A stretch of DNA of 64,000 nucleotides, from positions 29,439,429 to 29,503,428 of the forward strand of contig QVOM02000029.1 of assembly GCA_003586115.2 (NCBI GenBank), written 5' to 3'. The notes beneath the pieces are model-generated. The model was not told the origin of the DNA. It saw nothing but the letters and a program-made list of their open reading frames with translations, and searched no databases. The DNA is from Salvator merianae (lineage: Eukaryota > Chordata > Lepidosauria > Squamata > Teiidae). Shown piece by piece: positions 24,290 to 34,726 of the stretch (position 1 is the first letter of the stretch; every line of letters begins with the position of its first letter). Position numbers and translations under genes: made by a program.

Positions 24290-24930
24290 CCAATGAAGAA
24301 AGGAATGACCCAAAGCCCATCTAGTCCAGCTGTTTTCAGAGTAGCCAACCAGCTGCACAAGGAAATCCACCAGCAAGACACAAGCACACAGCTTGCCCTG
24401 TTCAGACTCCCAGCAGCTGTCCTTCAGAGGCATACCACTTTCTCCCACCATCAGGGTTAACAGCTACTGATAGCCTTTATTTCCATGAACTGATCCACCC
24501 CTTTTTGAAACCATCCAAGCTGGTGGCCAATACCAAATCTCATCGTAGTGAATTCCAACTGTGTCGTGTAAAAAAAACCTCATTTCACCTGTCCTGAATC
24601 GTCTGGGATTCAGCTTCATTGGGTAATCTCTATCTACTTTTTCCACACCATGAATAATGTTATATGCCTCAATAATGTCCCCTCTCACTAATCTCCTTTC
24701 TACACTAAAATTATCCAGATGTTGAAACCTTTCTTCACAGGGAAGCTCTTCCAGTCCCTTGATGATCCAAGTGACCCTCCTCTGAAACATTTCCAACTCT
24801 GCTATATCTTTTTGAGAGGCAGTGACCAAAATAGCATACAGTATTCCAGATGCAGTGGTATCACCAACTGGTATAAGGGCATTATACTTTTCTTTTCATT
24901 ACCATTGTTTACTATTCCTAATATGCTTTA
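24290..24930 (-). mobile_element. L3-like (CR1 clade) LINE 3' part, antisense
   Basis: Minus-strand LINE fragment. The 3' UTR lies at 24300-24480, with 'cccatctagtccagctgttttc' on the plus strand. Upstream on the minus strand is an open 121-residue stretch (24464-24829) containing RRVTWIIKGLEELPCEERF, ERRLVRGDIIEAYNIIHG and RRFRTGEMRFFLHDTV. These match the C-terminal segment that follows the reverse transcriptase in CR1-type ORF2 (SYEERL, KRRLRGDLI.VYK, RFRL..RK.FF). The 3' UTR is close in text to that at 13222-13400, so the two copies are one family. Truncated and non-functional. Confidence 0.82.
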
Positions 24931-27900
24931 GAGGATGGATGATGGCCTATCACACTTACTGGCACAGCAGCAGAATATATTATTTACTGAGGCAAAATAT
25001 TTTTCACACATTATGAACTACAGAGTGAAATATTTTTGAAGATTTGGCCTTTTTAAGGAAGAATTTTTCTTCCCATCACAGTTGAACATAAGTTGTCATT
25101 TTAATTCATTCTATCAATGGAAAACACACTAATAGGTTAGCTATAGCAGAATACAAGGTCATGAACAAAGCAGTTCCAAAGGGAAAAAGGCAAGTTAAGG
25201 GAACACCATGTGAAAGCAAAACTGTATAGGAGATGAAATACTTCCTAGCCCCACATGATAGAGCAGTAACCCCCAAAACCTAATGACTCTTGTAGTACAG
25301 CAGCTGATGGATACAATGCTCCTAAAACACAAGAAAAAAGAGTTCTTAGATCATCATACTGTAGCAGGATCCTTTAGAGAGCTGTAATTCAACTGTAAGG
25401 GTGCAGGGTCTCCTCGGCCCTGCTCCATCGCAGTTGATTTAGTGCTCCCGCAAGATGAGGGGACATATGGACCCACATGCAGCCAGCCACCATCTCGCCG
25501 TAAAAGGTGAGCAGGAGTAAGTGCTCCACAACACTTACCTTGTTGTAACAGCAGGCATTTTGCTGCACTGCCACCACAGCAAGTGGACCTAACCTGGTCT
25601 GTTGTCACTGCCAGCAGTTACCCTGTGTTTTCAATCGTGGGTAATGACTCAGGGAGTCATTTGTTGGGTTCAAAGACAGTAACATCACGTCCAGAGAACT
25701 AACGTTATCTGTCCACAATGCCTGTGTGGATGTAGACGATAGCAGACAAGCAAAACGCATGCTGAGTCTTTTGCACATGACACTCTTCCTTATGGCAGTT
25801 CCTTGCAACAATTTAGTTAGATGAATATCAGGGATATCTATGCAACTGCTGCCACATAAAAGAAAGAGGAAGGACAGGGAACTTCATAATCAGTGAATGA
25901 AGCAGAACAATAACACAAGAAGATATCACCATCTCCACTCCAAATAATAAGCCTCAACCTCTTAGTACAAGTTGCACTCAAGTGGGGGACTAACAGTCCA
26001 AATCTATGAAATGTCTCTTTCATATGCTACCACTGAATTGCAGTCAACTACTGCTAACCACATTGATGCATCCATGCTGTTTTTTTCAGATACAGCAGAG
26101 GTTTTCCCTTATCTTCTTTTCTGAGGAAAAGATCAAATTTACAACAGTCTGCTTTCCAGCCAGTTGCACTACCAAACTGTGGACAAGCCCTGATCTGGCT
26201 AGGATAATAGTAGAATGCCAAAGGGAATGGCTATAACTTGTATTCACAGATGACATATTTAATCAAAATCAATAATTCTCACATGCCATACTATAAGTAA
26301 CACTTTCATGTATATGTTTACTTGAACTGTCGGCTACTAGGATCTACCGCCCTAAAGGCAATAGTACTGGGAATAAATAGAGGCATGAGAAGCTAAAAAA
26401 TAATACTTACAACTGTTCATCACAAACTGTACCCTGCAGAACCCTGCCCTGGAATTCCTTGCAATAGGCGTTCTTCCTGGCAAGCAGAAAGTAATTTTAC
26501 CAGTAGCGCCAATCTTCTCCTTCAAGAATCATTTGTAGTCACAGGAAAGTATTATATGTAGTATAAGTAGAGCCAAATGGAGCCCAAACAGTACAATGAT
26601 ATGGAAGGATTTGGAATTTCAGTGGGCAAAAGTAGTTGTTTACTAGCTAAGTATTTAATCTGTGACACCACATATAAGACAAGTAAGCATAAGCTGAATA
26701 AAGCAATAGAATTTCCTAAGAAAAACACATGGAGAAACTACTAAAAATTACTAAACCCCATACATCTTATGCTTAGCTTAATTCCCATGCATTTCCCTGT
26801 ATATAATATGGTACATGACTAAGGCAATTTCTTTTTTCCCAAAGTAGCACCATCAGAAGCAAGATCTGATTTGCAATATGTAGCTCACTCTTTGTTTTGG
26901 TAAATTTCTGTTTCAGCTTTCATCAAATTTGCCCAGTAAACCTCGGTCAAAGATCAACACAGTTTCTCAAAAATAGTAATCACCGTAATCACTCCATAGT
27001 TATCACAAATAACATAAGATAGTAGGTGGCGGCTACACAATAATTTCATTAGAAGCAATGGTAATTACATAGTAAATTGTGTTAACTCTACTGCATTATC
27101 TCCTAACTGTGCAATTAACTCATGTAAGTACTGCATGCTATGTTTAGGAAGTTGCTGATGCCACACTTCTGGATCATAATTGCAAAGATAAGATTGAAAC
27201 TTTCTTTAAAAATGATAGTATGACTAATAATATTCTGTGCCTGCATTTCCCACATACAAGAAAAGATTACTATCAAGCAACTATGGAGATTGATGACACT
27301 GAAAATATGGGAGCAGCAGGATGTCATCTCAAAAAGGGCCATAATATTGTTTCATCTCTGATACCAGTTGCCATTCTGTTGCCCATAGGTTTATGGAGTT
27401 GTCTGCCAAATGGTTTTCAAGTAAATATTTAATAATCTTTGCATTTGACAGACCACAGGCTATGATGCAGGTTTTTTTCTAACTAGACATGCCTCCAACT
27501 CCAGTATAAAGCCTTTCCTAAAAGAATATAAATCTTTTTTGCAGAATACCACTTCCGTTTTCTTAGCCTTATATCCTTGCCTCACAGAATCCAGTGACAT
27601 CTTTGCAAATGTGCAAGTGCAAGACTTACAAGGATAGAGTGGACTTGTCATGAAATATGTAAATAATAGCCTTTCCTTACCACTCACCTATTTAACTGTG
27701 ATTTCCCATAGTCAGTGGGTATGACAATTTAACTAACACTGTAAATCAGATGCTTAGCAGAAACAAATCTAATGATAAACAGTCAATCTTCAGTAATGAT
27801 ATCGCTAGATTAAAAGCAGAGAGTAGCAGAATCTTTTATAAAAGCTGCCAAAATAAGAATTAGAAATGTTATTTTAATAAAAAGCTATCTAAAGAATTGA

Positions 27901-28104
27901 ACTATTCTGCTATCTCTGCAAAAATATGGAATTTGTGAGTTATGCACAATTTCAGTTTGCAAAAGTCTGACTACTGGAGTACTCTGGAATACTATGAAGA
28001 GTGGTTTAGGCAAATTTGAAGGAAGGTTGAGGCAAGGCAACAAAGATGGTTAGCAGTGTGGAGAACAAGCAGCATGACTGTAATTCTGCCTTGGAAGGAG
28101 GTGT
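24931..28104. other. Long non-coding stretch, mostly unassigned
   Basis: No gene. The region 25354-25620 is GC-richer than its surroundings (stretches like 'gggtctcctcggccctgctcc' and 'aagatgaggggacatatgg') and may be an unrecognised DNA element. The rest is AT-rich and lacks paired termini or LINE text that I can see. Confidence 0.35.
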
Positions 28105-28215
28105 GGCTATGTTTTTATTCTATTTTAATTGTTTTATTGTTTATACTGTTGTTTAAACCCAGAGACTGCAACACTGGGAAATATAAAAATCAAATCAATA
28201 AATAAAAATAAAAGA
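28105..28215 (+). mobile_element. L2 LINE 3' end
   Basis: 'ttattctattttaattgttttattg', then 'tgttgtttaaac', 'gagactgcaacactgggaaatataaaaatc', and finally 'aatcaataaataaa': the L2 3' UTR layout with a degraded GGGCGGTATAAAAAT word and an A/T-rich tail. Confidence 0.65.
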
Positions 28216-28439
28216 ATTGAGGCAGAATCTACACAAGAAGGAATAGAGTACTTTAAGCATTCTGTTGCCTCCCTCAACATTAAGAACAGCACTACATAGG
28301 CAAGCATGGATAACAAGCTGCATGGATGTAAAGGAAATGAGGCAGAACACACACAAGGAGGTGATAGAGAGGTTTAAGCATTTCACTCACTCTCTTTGCA
28401 TTAAGAATAAACCCACATAAGTAACACTAAGTCTGTACA

Positions 28440-28890
28440 TCACTGACGCGCTACTGATCAAGACCAAAACTTTGACTGTGACAGGCAAAAGATGGGCTGC
28501 TTCCCCCCAGTCACAATCACAGCCAGGGTATTCCTGGCTTTGATCTTGACAACAGAGGTGGGGTCACACACCCTCCACCGCTGTCTGAAATGAAAAGAGA
28601 GAATTCCTGGTTTTGATTATCTTGGATTATCTTTGAACACAGTAAATGGCTCATAAAGCCTAGAGGACCAATAAGGACCCCTGAGTGATGATATGGCAGA
28701 GTTGCCACTGCAAGGGGAGAGCTCATTGAAGATGCAGCTGAAGTACAATAGCAGCGGTTGTGTCAACATGGTAGGGGAAGAGTGCAGCATCTGTGCAGAT
28801 GCTTCACCCTTCCTGCACATTGAATATGCAACAAAGTGGAAATGATATCCAGACACTGCAACTTCATGCCACATTCAAAGCACCATACAG
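28440..28890. repeat. Interspersed repeat family F, copy 2
   Basis: Partner of 19200-19860. It contains 'cagtcacaatcacagcc', 'attcctggctttgat', 'gagctcattgaag', 'ttgaatatgca' and 'gacactgcaac' in the same order. It is followed 25 bp later by a family A DNA element. Confidence 0.4.
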
Positions 28891-28915
28891 GATCCTGAAT
28901 GATTCAGGGAACCAG

Positions 28916-29195
28916 GGGCCTTTTTGCACTTTAAGCTAGTGAGTGTCAGAGATGCTCACTAGCTAAGTGCATCCGCACCTCACAGAGGCCCACATGACCA
29001 GGAGCAGCCTACAGCTGCTCCTGATAACAGCCAGCTGTGCAGCAGTAAATTTTGCTCCACAACTTGACTGGGAGCAGCATTCACAGTGCAAATGCTGGCA
29101 TCCTGCTAGTATTCTAGTCTAGGGCCCTGCAGTGCAGACAGTGTATGCACTGTGTGGCCAGTCCACCTTAGAATGGGAAAGTGTGAAAAGATCCC
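28916..29195. mobile_element. Non-autonomous DNA transposon, family A copy 2
   Basis: A 280-bp element with left end GGGCCTTTTTGCACTTT and right end, read inward, GGGATCTTTTCACACTTT. The interior words 'agtgtcagagatg', 'gctgctcctgat', 'tttgctccacaac' and 'gcagtgcagacagtgtatgc' recur in reverse order and orientation in 40623-41057, so both are copies of one family in opposite directions. No transposase sequence. Confidence 0.72.
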
Positions 29196-30389
29196 AGAAG
29201 ACTGAAAGGAAAATGGCTGCACTTTTCAAGTACTCTCAAAGATGCCTTACAGAAAAGGGTTAAAGCAGGGTCAGTTTGCAAACTGGCTCATACTAGGAAG
29301 GGAATACAGAATGAGGCACAGCTGTGAACTTCATTTCTGCTTGTCCAACCATATTCCAGGGTTAAGCGTTGTTCTTTACTTGTGAGAGGGCAGAACTATG
29401 TAGACAGCAGTGTGCTTAAGTTACAAAAGCAAATATTTCAGCTGCATATTGGGAAAACCTTACTGACAGTAAATGGATTCTAACCATGTAACCAGCTTCT
29501 GTATAAGTCATTTGTTCAGGATAACCTAGCTCTGGATTTCAAGCACTGCACATGGGCTTGGATTATGCACAACAGCAGCTGGCCCATAAAGTTAACGTGG
29601 ATGCCTGAGTGGTGCCATATCACATTTAGCAACTCTGAGCTTGGGTCCATTCTCCCTCCCACGTATATTTTCAAATAAAGGTTGGCTAATGTGTATATAA
29701 TCCACTATGTTCAGTGAAGTTAATTTCCATATATGTTTTCACAGAATTGCAGTCTTCTTGTCAGCTTCCCCACTGTCCATTTCGACTATGCTAGCTGCTT
29801 CACAGGGACACAGGCTGCACATGCTTTTCACTTGGATTGCTCCTTGCTATGTGTACAGCTGGAGTGGCTCAAGTGATGCAGAGACTGCTGCCATTTCGGA
29901 AAGGACTCTGGAACTGGGCCGCTTGCCTTGCATCACAAAATCTAAATTCAAAGGCTGGGGAATTTTTATTCCACCTACTCCAACGGATAGACCAGGGCTG
30001 CTGCATTGCAGACAGCTCCTGTTGTGTGCTACCTTGGCCTGGATCAAGTAATTTGGGCCAAGACCAGCTTCTTCATCACTTTCCAAGGCACATGGTATAA
30101 AGATCCCATAGTGTCTCAATTACCATTAACACTAACTCTTCTGATCTCTGTCATCACTTCCTTACCACTCCCGGTGGACACCAGCAATCACTGACTATGT
30201 GACCTAAAAGATCTCCGTCAGCTCTACGATATTTCATTATGAGATGAACTTGCTCAAGGTCTAATGGCCTAACATTCAAAACTAAAGAAATAAACTGTTT
30301 TCATTGTTCAGGGTTCTTAGTAGAGATGTGTAAACTGCTACCTCAAATGTTGCACAAAGCATTTGAGCCAGCCCCACCTGTCTTACACC
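29196..30389. other. Unannotated non-coding stretch
   Basis: No recognised gene. A 114-residue ORF at 29707-30051 plus has no domain I can name and is overlapped by ORFs of similar length on the other strand and in another frame. Confidence 0.4.
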
Positions 30390-30660
30390 CTTTCTGCACT
30401 GACTCTTATTTCATATTATATTCTGGAATAGAGGTTGGTCATCCACATGTTAGTGCAGATTACAGCAATCCCTGGGCAAGGTCTGACATAATCTACACCA
30501 GTATGCAGATGGTGCTTTGGAGCCTCTAGGGGATGCATTTTGGGGCACTGCCAAAATCGCTTCCCTGATAGTCCTGAACATGGAAGTGTGCCTTTGCATT
30601 GTGCACCTCCTTATTCAGGATTGAGTTCCACTGGTCCACTGGTGATCATGATTAGGGCCA
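30390..30660. repeat. Interspersed repeat shared with 2500-2940
   Basis: Begins 'ccctttctgcactg', the terminal motif also found at 40013 (ccctttctgcattg), then 'ttatattctggaatag', 'catccacatgttagtgca', 'gcactgccaaaatcg' and 'ttgtgcacc'. The blocks match 2500-2940 as described there. Probably a non-autonomous DNA element of family B. Confidence 0.5.
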
Positions 30661-30765
30661 CCCTGCTCTGAATTATGTTCCATCTAGTATTGTGTCCAGT
30701 TCTGGGCACCCCAGTTTAAAAAAGACATTGACAAACTGGAACAAGTTCAGAGAAGGGCGACCAAA

Positions 30766-31113
30766 ATGGTGAGTGGTCTGCAAACCATGTCCTACGAGGA
30801 ACGGTTAAAGGACCTAGGAATGTTTAGCCTGCAGAAGAGAAGACTGAGAGGAGACATGATAGCTGTTTTCAAGTATCTGAAGGGCTGTCACAGTGCAGAA
30901 GGATTGGCCCTATTCTTAGTTGCGCAAGAAGGAAGGACTAGAAACAATGGGATGAAACTTCAAGGGAGTAGATACAGGCTAGATATTAGGAAAAACTTCC
31001 TGACCATAAGGGCAATCAGTCATTGGAACAGGTTGCCACAGGAGGTGGTAGGCTCTCCTTCGCTGGAGGTCTTCAAGGAAAGGCTGGACAGTTATCTGTC
31101 TGGGATGCTTTAG
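30766..31113 (+). pseudogene. CR1 ORF2 C-terminal segment
   Basis: An uninterrupted 115-residue stretch: GLQTMSYEERLKDLGMFSLQ, then KRRLRGDMIAVFKYLKG, then a variable loop, then RYRLDIRKNFLTIRAISHWN, then RLPQEVVGSPSLEVFKERLD. These are the successive conserved blocks of the CR1 ORF2 C-terminal region downstream of the reverse transcriptase. The methionine is only where the frame happens to open; the reading continues upstream without a start. The endonuclease and reverse transcriptase are absent, so this is a fragment, not a gene. Confidence 0.9.
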
Positions 31114-31170
31114 TGAATCCTGCATTGAGCAGGGGGTTGGACTCGATGACCCTAGAGGTCCCTTCCAACT

Positions 31171-31197
31171 CTATGATTCTATGATTCTATGATTCTA
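31171..31197 (+). repeat. CR1 3' tail, (ATGATTCT)3
   Basis: Three octamer units at the element terminus. CR1 elements end in such short tandem octamers rather than poly(A). Confidence 0.95.
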
Positions 31198-32110
31198 GTG
31201 CACATGGAGCATTCCTGTGAGGGGAGGCTTACAGATCCAAAACCTTCCATGGATCAAGGTCCAGGGCAGAAAGGGCCTAAGGCACTAGCATGCTTTTGTT
31301 CATCTTTTTTTTAACTCTGTGCAGGTGTTCCATATAATCAACCAACTGAAAGGACCAGAAAAGAGCAGGAAGGTGGAATACCCAAGGGACTGAGAGGCAA
31401 AGACGGAGTGCAAGCAAGGTGAGAGTTTCATTGAACCTGTGAAAAGTGCTGCTAGTCTGACAAATTATCCTCTAAAACTGTAGACTAAGACAACTCAAGA
31501 TCCCTTGAGACACTGCTACAAACTGCAAGCAAGCATATTATGGCTGCTGCCATACTGGACAAGGCTACCCTGTGCTAAGGCAGAACACCTGGTCCAAGAT
31601 AGGCAACCTAACTGGGCTGTTTGAAGGCTGTCCGCATCCCAAAGAGCCCATCCTGGCCCAGTTTCAAAGGCTGGGAACAGAAGTTTCTAACCAGGGCCCG
31701 TTTGGCCACAGACCCAGAAGCGGCACTTCCAGCACTGCCACCAGGTGCCCGGCCAAAAAGGAACCAAGCCTGGAATACTGAACCACTCTGTGGACTTTTA
31801 TACCAACAAGTAATCTACTCATGGACTGCTTTTAATGGCTCCGCAACTGGAGTGTTTTGGTGCTGTATCCTGCTCCATGACCTAGTCCAATGTGGACAGA
31901 ATACTCTCACAGAGACTGGTCTGCACTAGTGTGTGGACAGCAGTGGGCCACTCCAGTAGCCCATGCAGAAAGTACCTATGAGTACTAAATAAGTTGAAGG
32001 CACTTAGCTGGAGACAGAACTGACTTTTAGAAATGTATGGAATCTTAGAAGCAAAATGAGAAGGAAAACAGATGAAAAGTGGTAGAATGTAGGCTTTCAC
32101 AGCCGGTTTC
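31198..32110. other. Unannotated stretch with an old repeat
   Basis: 31600-31950 is GC-richer and its end (gtccaatgtggacagaatac, then tgcactagtgtgtggacagcagtgg) resembles 7790-7870, suggesting an old interspersed element. Overlapping ORFs here are not supported. No gene recognised. Confidence 0.4.
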
Positions 32111-32342
32111 AATCTCATTTGTAATAGTTTTTGGTCTGTTGTGCCATGTTCTGTAGTTCTTCTGGGAACCTAAGCTTTCGGACATAGCTACGATGTCCAT
32201 CTTCAGGGGATCTGACTTCTGGAAGAGTAAAAAAGAAATCCGATCCTCTGAAGATGGACATCGTAGCTATGTCCAAAAGCTTAGGTTCTCAGAAGAACTA
32301 CAGAACACGGCACAACAGCCCAAAACCTACTACAAGTGAGAT
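32111..32342. repeat. Long inverted repeat with hammerhead-like words
   Basis: Two arms of 101 bp (32111-32212 and 32242-32342) are about 92% identical in inverted orientation around a 29-bp spacer. Read outward from the spacer, each arm has CTGAAGA, then a stem GGACAT...ATGTCC with a 7-base loop, then GAAAGC (minus-strand reading of the left arm) or AAAAGC (right arm), then TTAGGTTC. That order resembles a hammerhead ribozyme core (CUGANGA, stem II, GAAA), motifs known from Penelope-like retroelements, but with an extra U before the stem. The mobile origin is inferred; the inverted repeat itself is directly visible. Confidence 0.85.
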
Positions 32343-34524
32343 GAAAAGTGACTCCATCATTATCTTAGTTGAAGAAGTGAAAAAAGCCAGAGTTAATTAC
32401 TTTACACTTAGCTATTTGATATGTTTAGTATTATACAATGTAAGAATTATGCTCTCACCACATCTGAGTAAAGTGGTGGAATTCTGAGGCAGCAGGATCC
32501 TGCAACACTTGTCCCTGACAGGCTGCTTAACAGCTTAAAATAGATTCTTAAGAGCTCAGTTCAGACCTAGTGATAAAAAAAACAGTGTTACAAAAACAAA
32601 TCAAAGTGAGCCTTCTACTATACAAACTCCAAAGTAAAAATTTATCTTCACAACTACACTAGTCAGGGATGGCAATCCATGGGACAGGAACACCAGGGTG
32701 GAAGGGGAAAGACAAGAAGACATCTTTTCACTGATGCTTTCACAAAAAAGCTCCACAGCTTTTCAAAGGGAGGAAAATGAGATTCCTTAAAGTTCATTCT
32801 TATAAAATTAAACTTTGCTTAGCATTACACCCAATTTCAAATATTTTATCAACATTAGAATAAATCACAATTTGTATAATTGATATGCATAGGAGGTCCT
32901 CAGTAGTTTCTTAAATGTGGTTTCAATATATTTAGAATAAACTGACTTCTAGATAGAATCTAGCTGGGAAAGAATGACCTGTGTCAACAAGCAAAAAATG
33001 TCCACTGAGGTGTCAACACTTGTTCAAGCATAACTTTTAAGTACAAATTCTTAGTCTAGCATCGGTTTCATGCTCTCAAGCACCTTCCTCTCTCTTACTA
33101 TGAGGTGAAAATAATGATTGAATTATCCTTACTTACATTATCCCATCCACCAAATTCCTTCATGGCAGTTAGCGACATGGGGTGATTCCACACTGGCTAG
33201 AATACCAGGAAGCATACTAGAAACCTCTCTCACCCATAATTATTGCTAAACCAATCAGACAATGCACCTCAATTTTCACTTGGAATCTGATCCTGTACAT
33301 ACAAGATTGATTACACTATAACTCTTTTAAATCTTGCCTGAAATAAAGGTTGGATTCAAAGCTGGTAATGCTTTCATTTCTTCATTTCAATGGGACTAAA
33401 GTGTGCTTACCTTACAGAAGCATCCTATATATTACAAACTGGCTAGTGTTACTGCATTCAGTGAGGTATATGACAAGGTAATTAAGTATAGGCCTGCAGC
33501 TTTTATCTAAATTCTTATACATTTTACCAATGACTTAAGTTGTTCATAACCTTGTGTAACACAAGGATAAAAAAAAATGATTGTTTTCTGACCATTCTGA
33601 ATTTCCGTATCAAAATAAATTTATGATACATTACTGTAATAAAATCTTTTCCTGAGATTTAGGTAAACAGAACTAAATTCATTCAATCAATTTACACAGA
33701 ACCCACTGCAGTTGCATTCTAAAACACAGCTAAAAATTCTAATTATACAACTATCTGGCACATACTGCAGTGTATCTTCCCCTGACAGGTGTATTTTTAG
33801 ATACATTCACTTGTTTTCTTCTGTTTTTCCCACTCTCTTTTTTGCAGCAATAATCCTTCAAAAGCTTTCTGTGGTTTTGAACACCTCCTTAAGGTCAACT
33901 CCACCTACTTTTTCATCTCCACTCATACTAGTTATGTGGTTATAAGAATACAAAAGGAACGGCATGATTTCAGTGCATGACTCATTTCCAGCAAATCAAC
34001 GCACACACTTTCAATTTTCCATGCATGAGAGATGTGTGAAACTATAGACAGTTGGGCCCTTAGAGGACAAAATCAGCAGTATTTGTAAGCATTGTATCAA
34101 AAACCATTACTGTTGTTAAAGCTAATTTTAGCAAATCAAATGCAATGTGATTTGGTAGGCATTAGAAAAGAATTTACAAAGAGACAAATTCTGGCCTCAG
34201 CTTCTGCTGCCTGACAATGTAAAATCAGCTTAGCTAGCTCTTGAGAATTCACACAAGATAGGTGAATTATAAAATGGTACTGAATCTGTCTTAAGTTTAC
34301 ATTCTCCCTTTTAAGCATATGATGAAGTTACATCCAAGACACCTTGCCTAGAGGACATATAATCCATCAAAGAGGACAAAGCAAATACAATAAACTAGGA
34401 AAGGGGGTTATAAAAATAATATTCAGATTTAGATGTTCAGATTTCTTGTCAAGCGCTCAGACAGCCCAATGTTTTTCTAGTTCTGGAAGATTAAACCATA
34501 ATTTTGTAGTCAAAGATTAACAGA
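32343..34524. other. Unannotated AT-rich stretch
   Basis: No gene. At 33370-33405 'ttcatttcaatgggactaaagtgtgctta' resembles the short reptile repeat at 47868-47955. The rest is AT-rich and without a recognised repeat. Confidence 0.4.
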
Positions 34525-34726
34525 TAAGAACATAAGAGCATAGAGGAGCCTTGTTATATAGGGCCATAGACCGTCTAGTCCAACATCCTATCTCACACAG
34601 TGGCGCACCAATTGCTTCTGGACATTTTCAAGTACAAGATGAAGGCAATATCTTCGCCTACTCTTCACTCCCTGCAAATGATTTTAGAGGCATCCTGCCT
34701 CTCTCTCTAATACCTAGGCATCAATT

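Larger units (their letters stand above)
30688..31197 (+). mobile_element. CR1 LINE, 3' end, sense
   Basis: One of the clearest repeats in the window. Starts in ORF2 at 'gtgtccagttctgggcacc' and ends with the standard CR1 3' terminus: 'gggttggactcgatgaccc', 'agaggtcccttccaactcta' and three ATGATTCT-type units. It is a 5'-truncated copy, as CR1 usually is, and less decayed than the L2 and L3 pieces, hence probably younger. An antisense copy of the same 3' end is at 53085-53265. Confidence 0.95.

Noticed and set aside
25354..25620. GC-richer block as a possible exon
   Set aside because: Overlapping ORFs in two frames of one strand, no domain, and no clear splice-site arrangement; left as unassigned.
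29707..30051. 114-residue ORF on the plus strand
   Set aside because: Overlapped by similarly long ORFs in another frame and on the minus strand; no domain or splice context seen.
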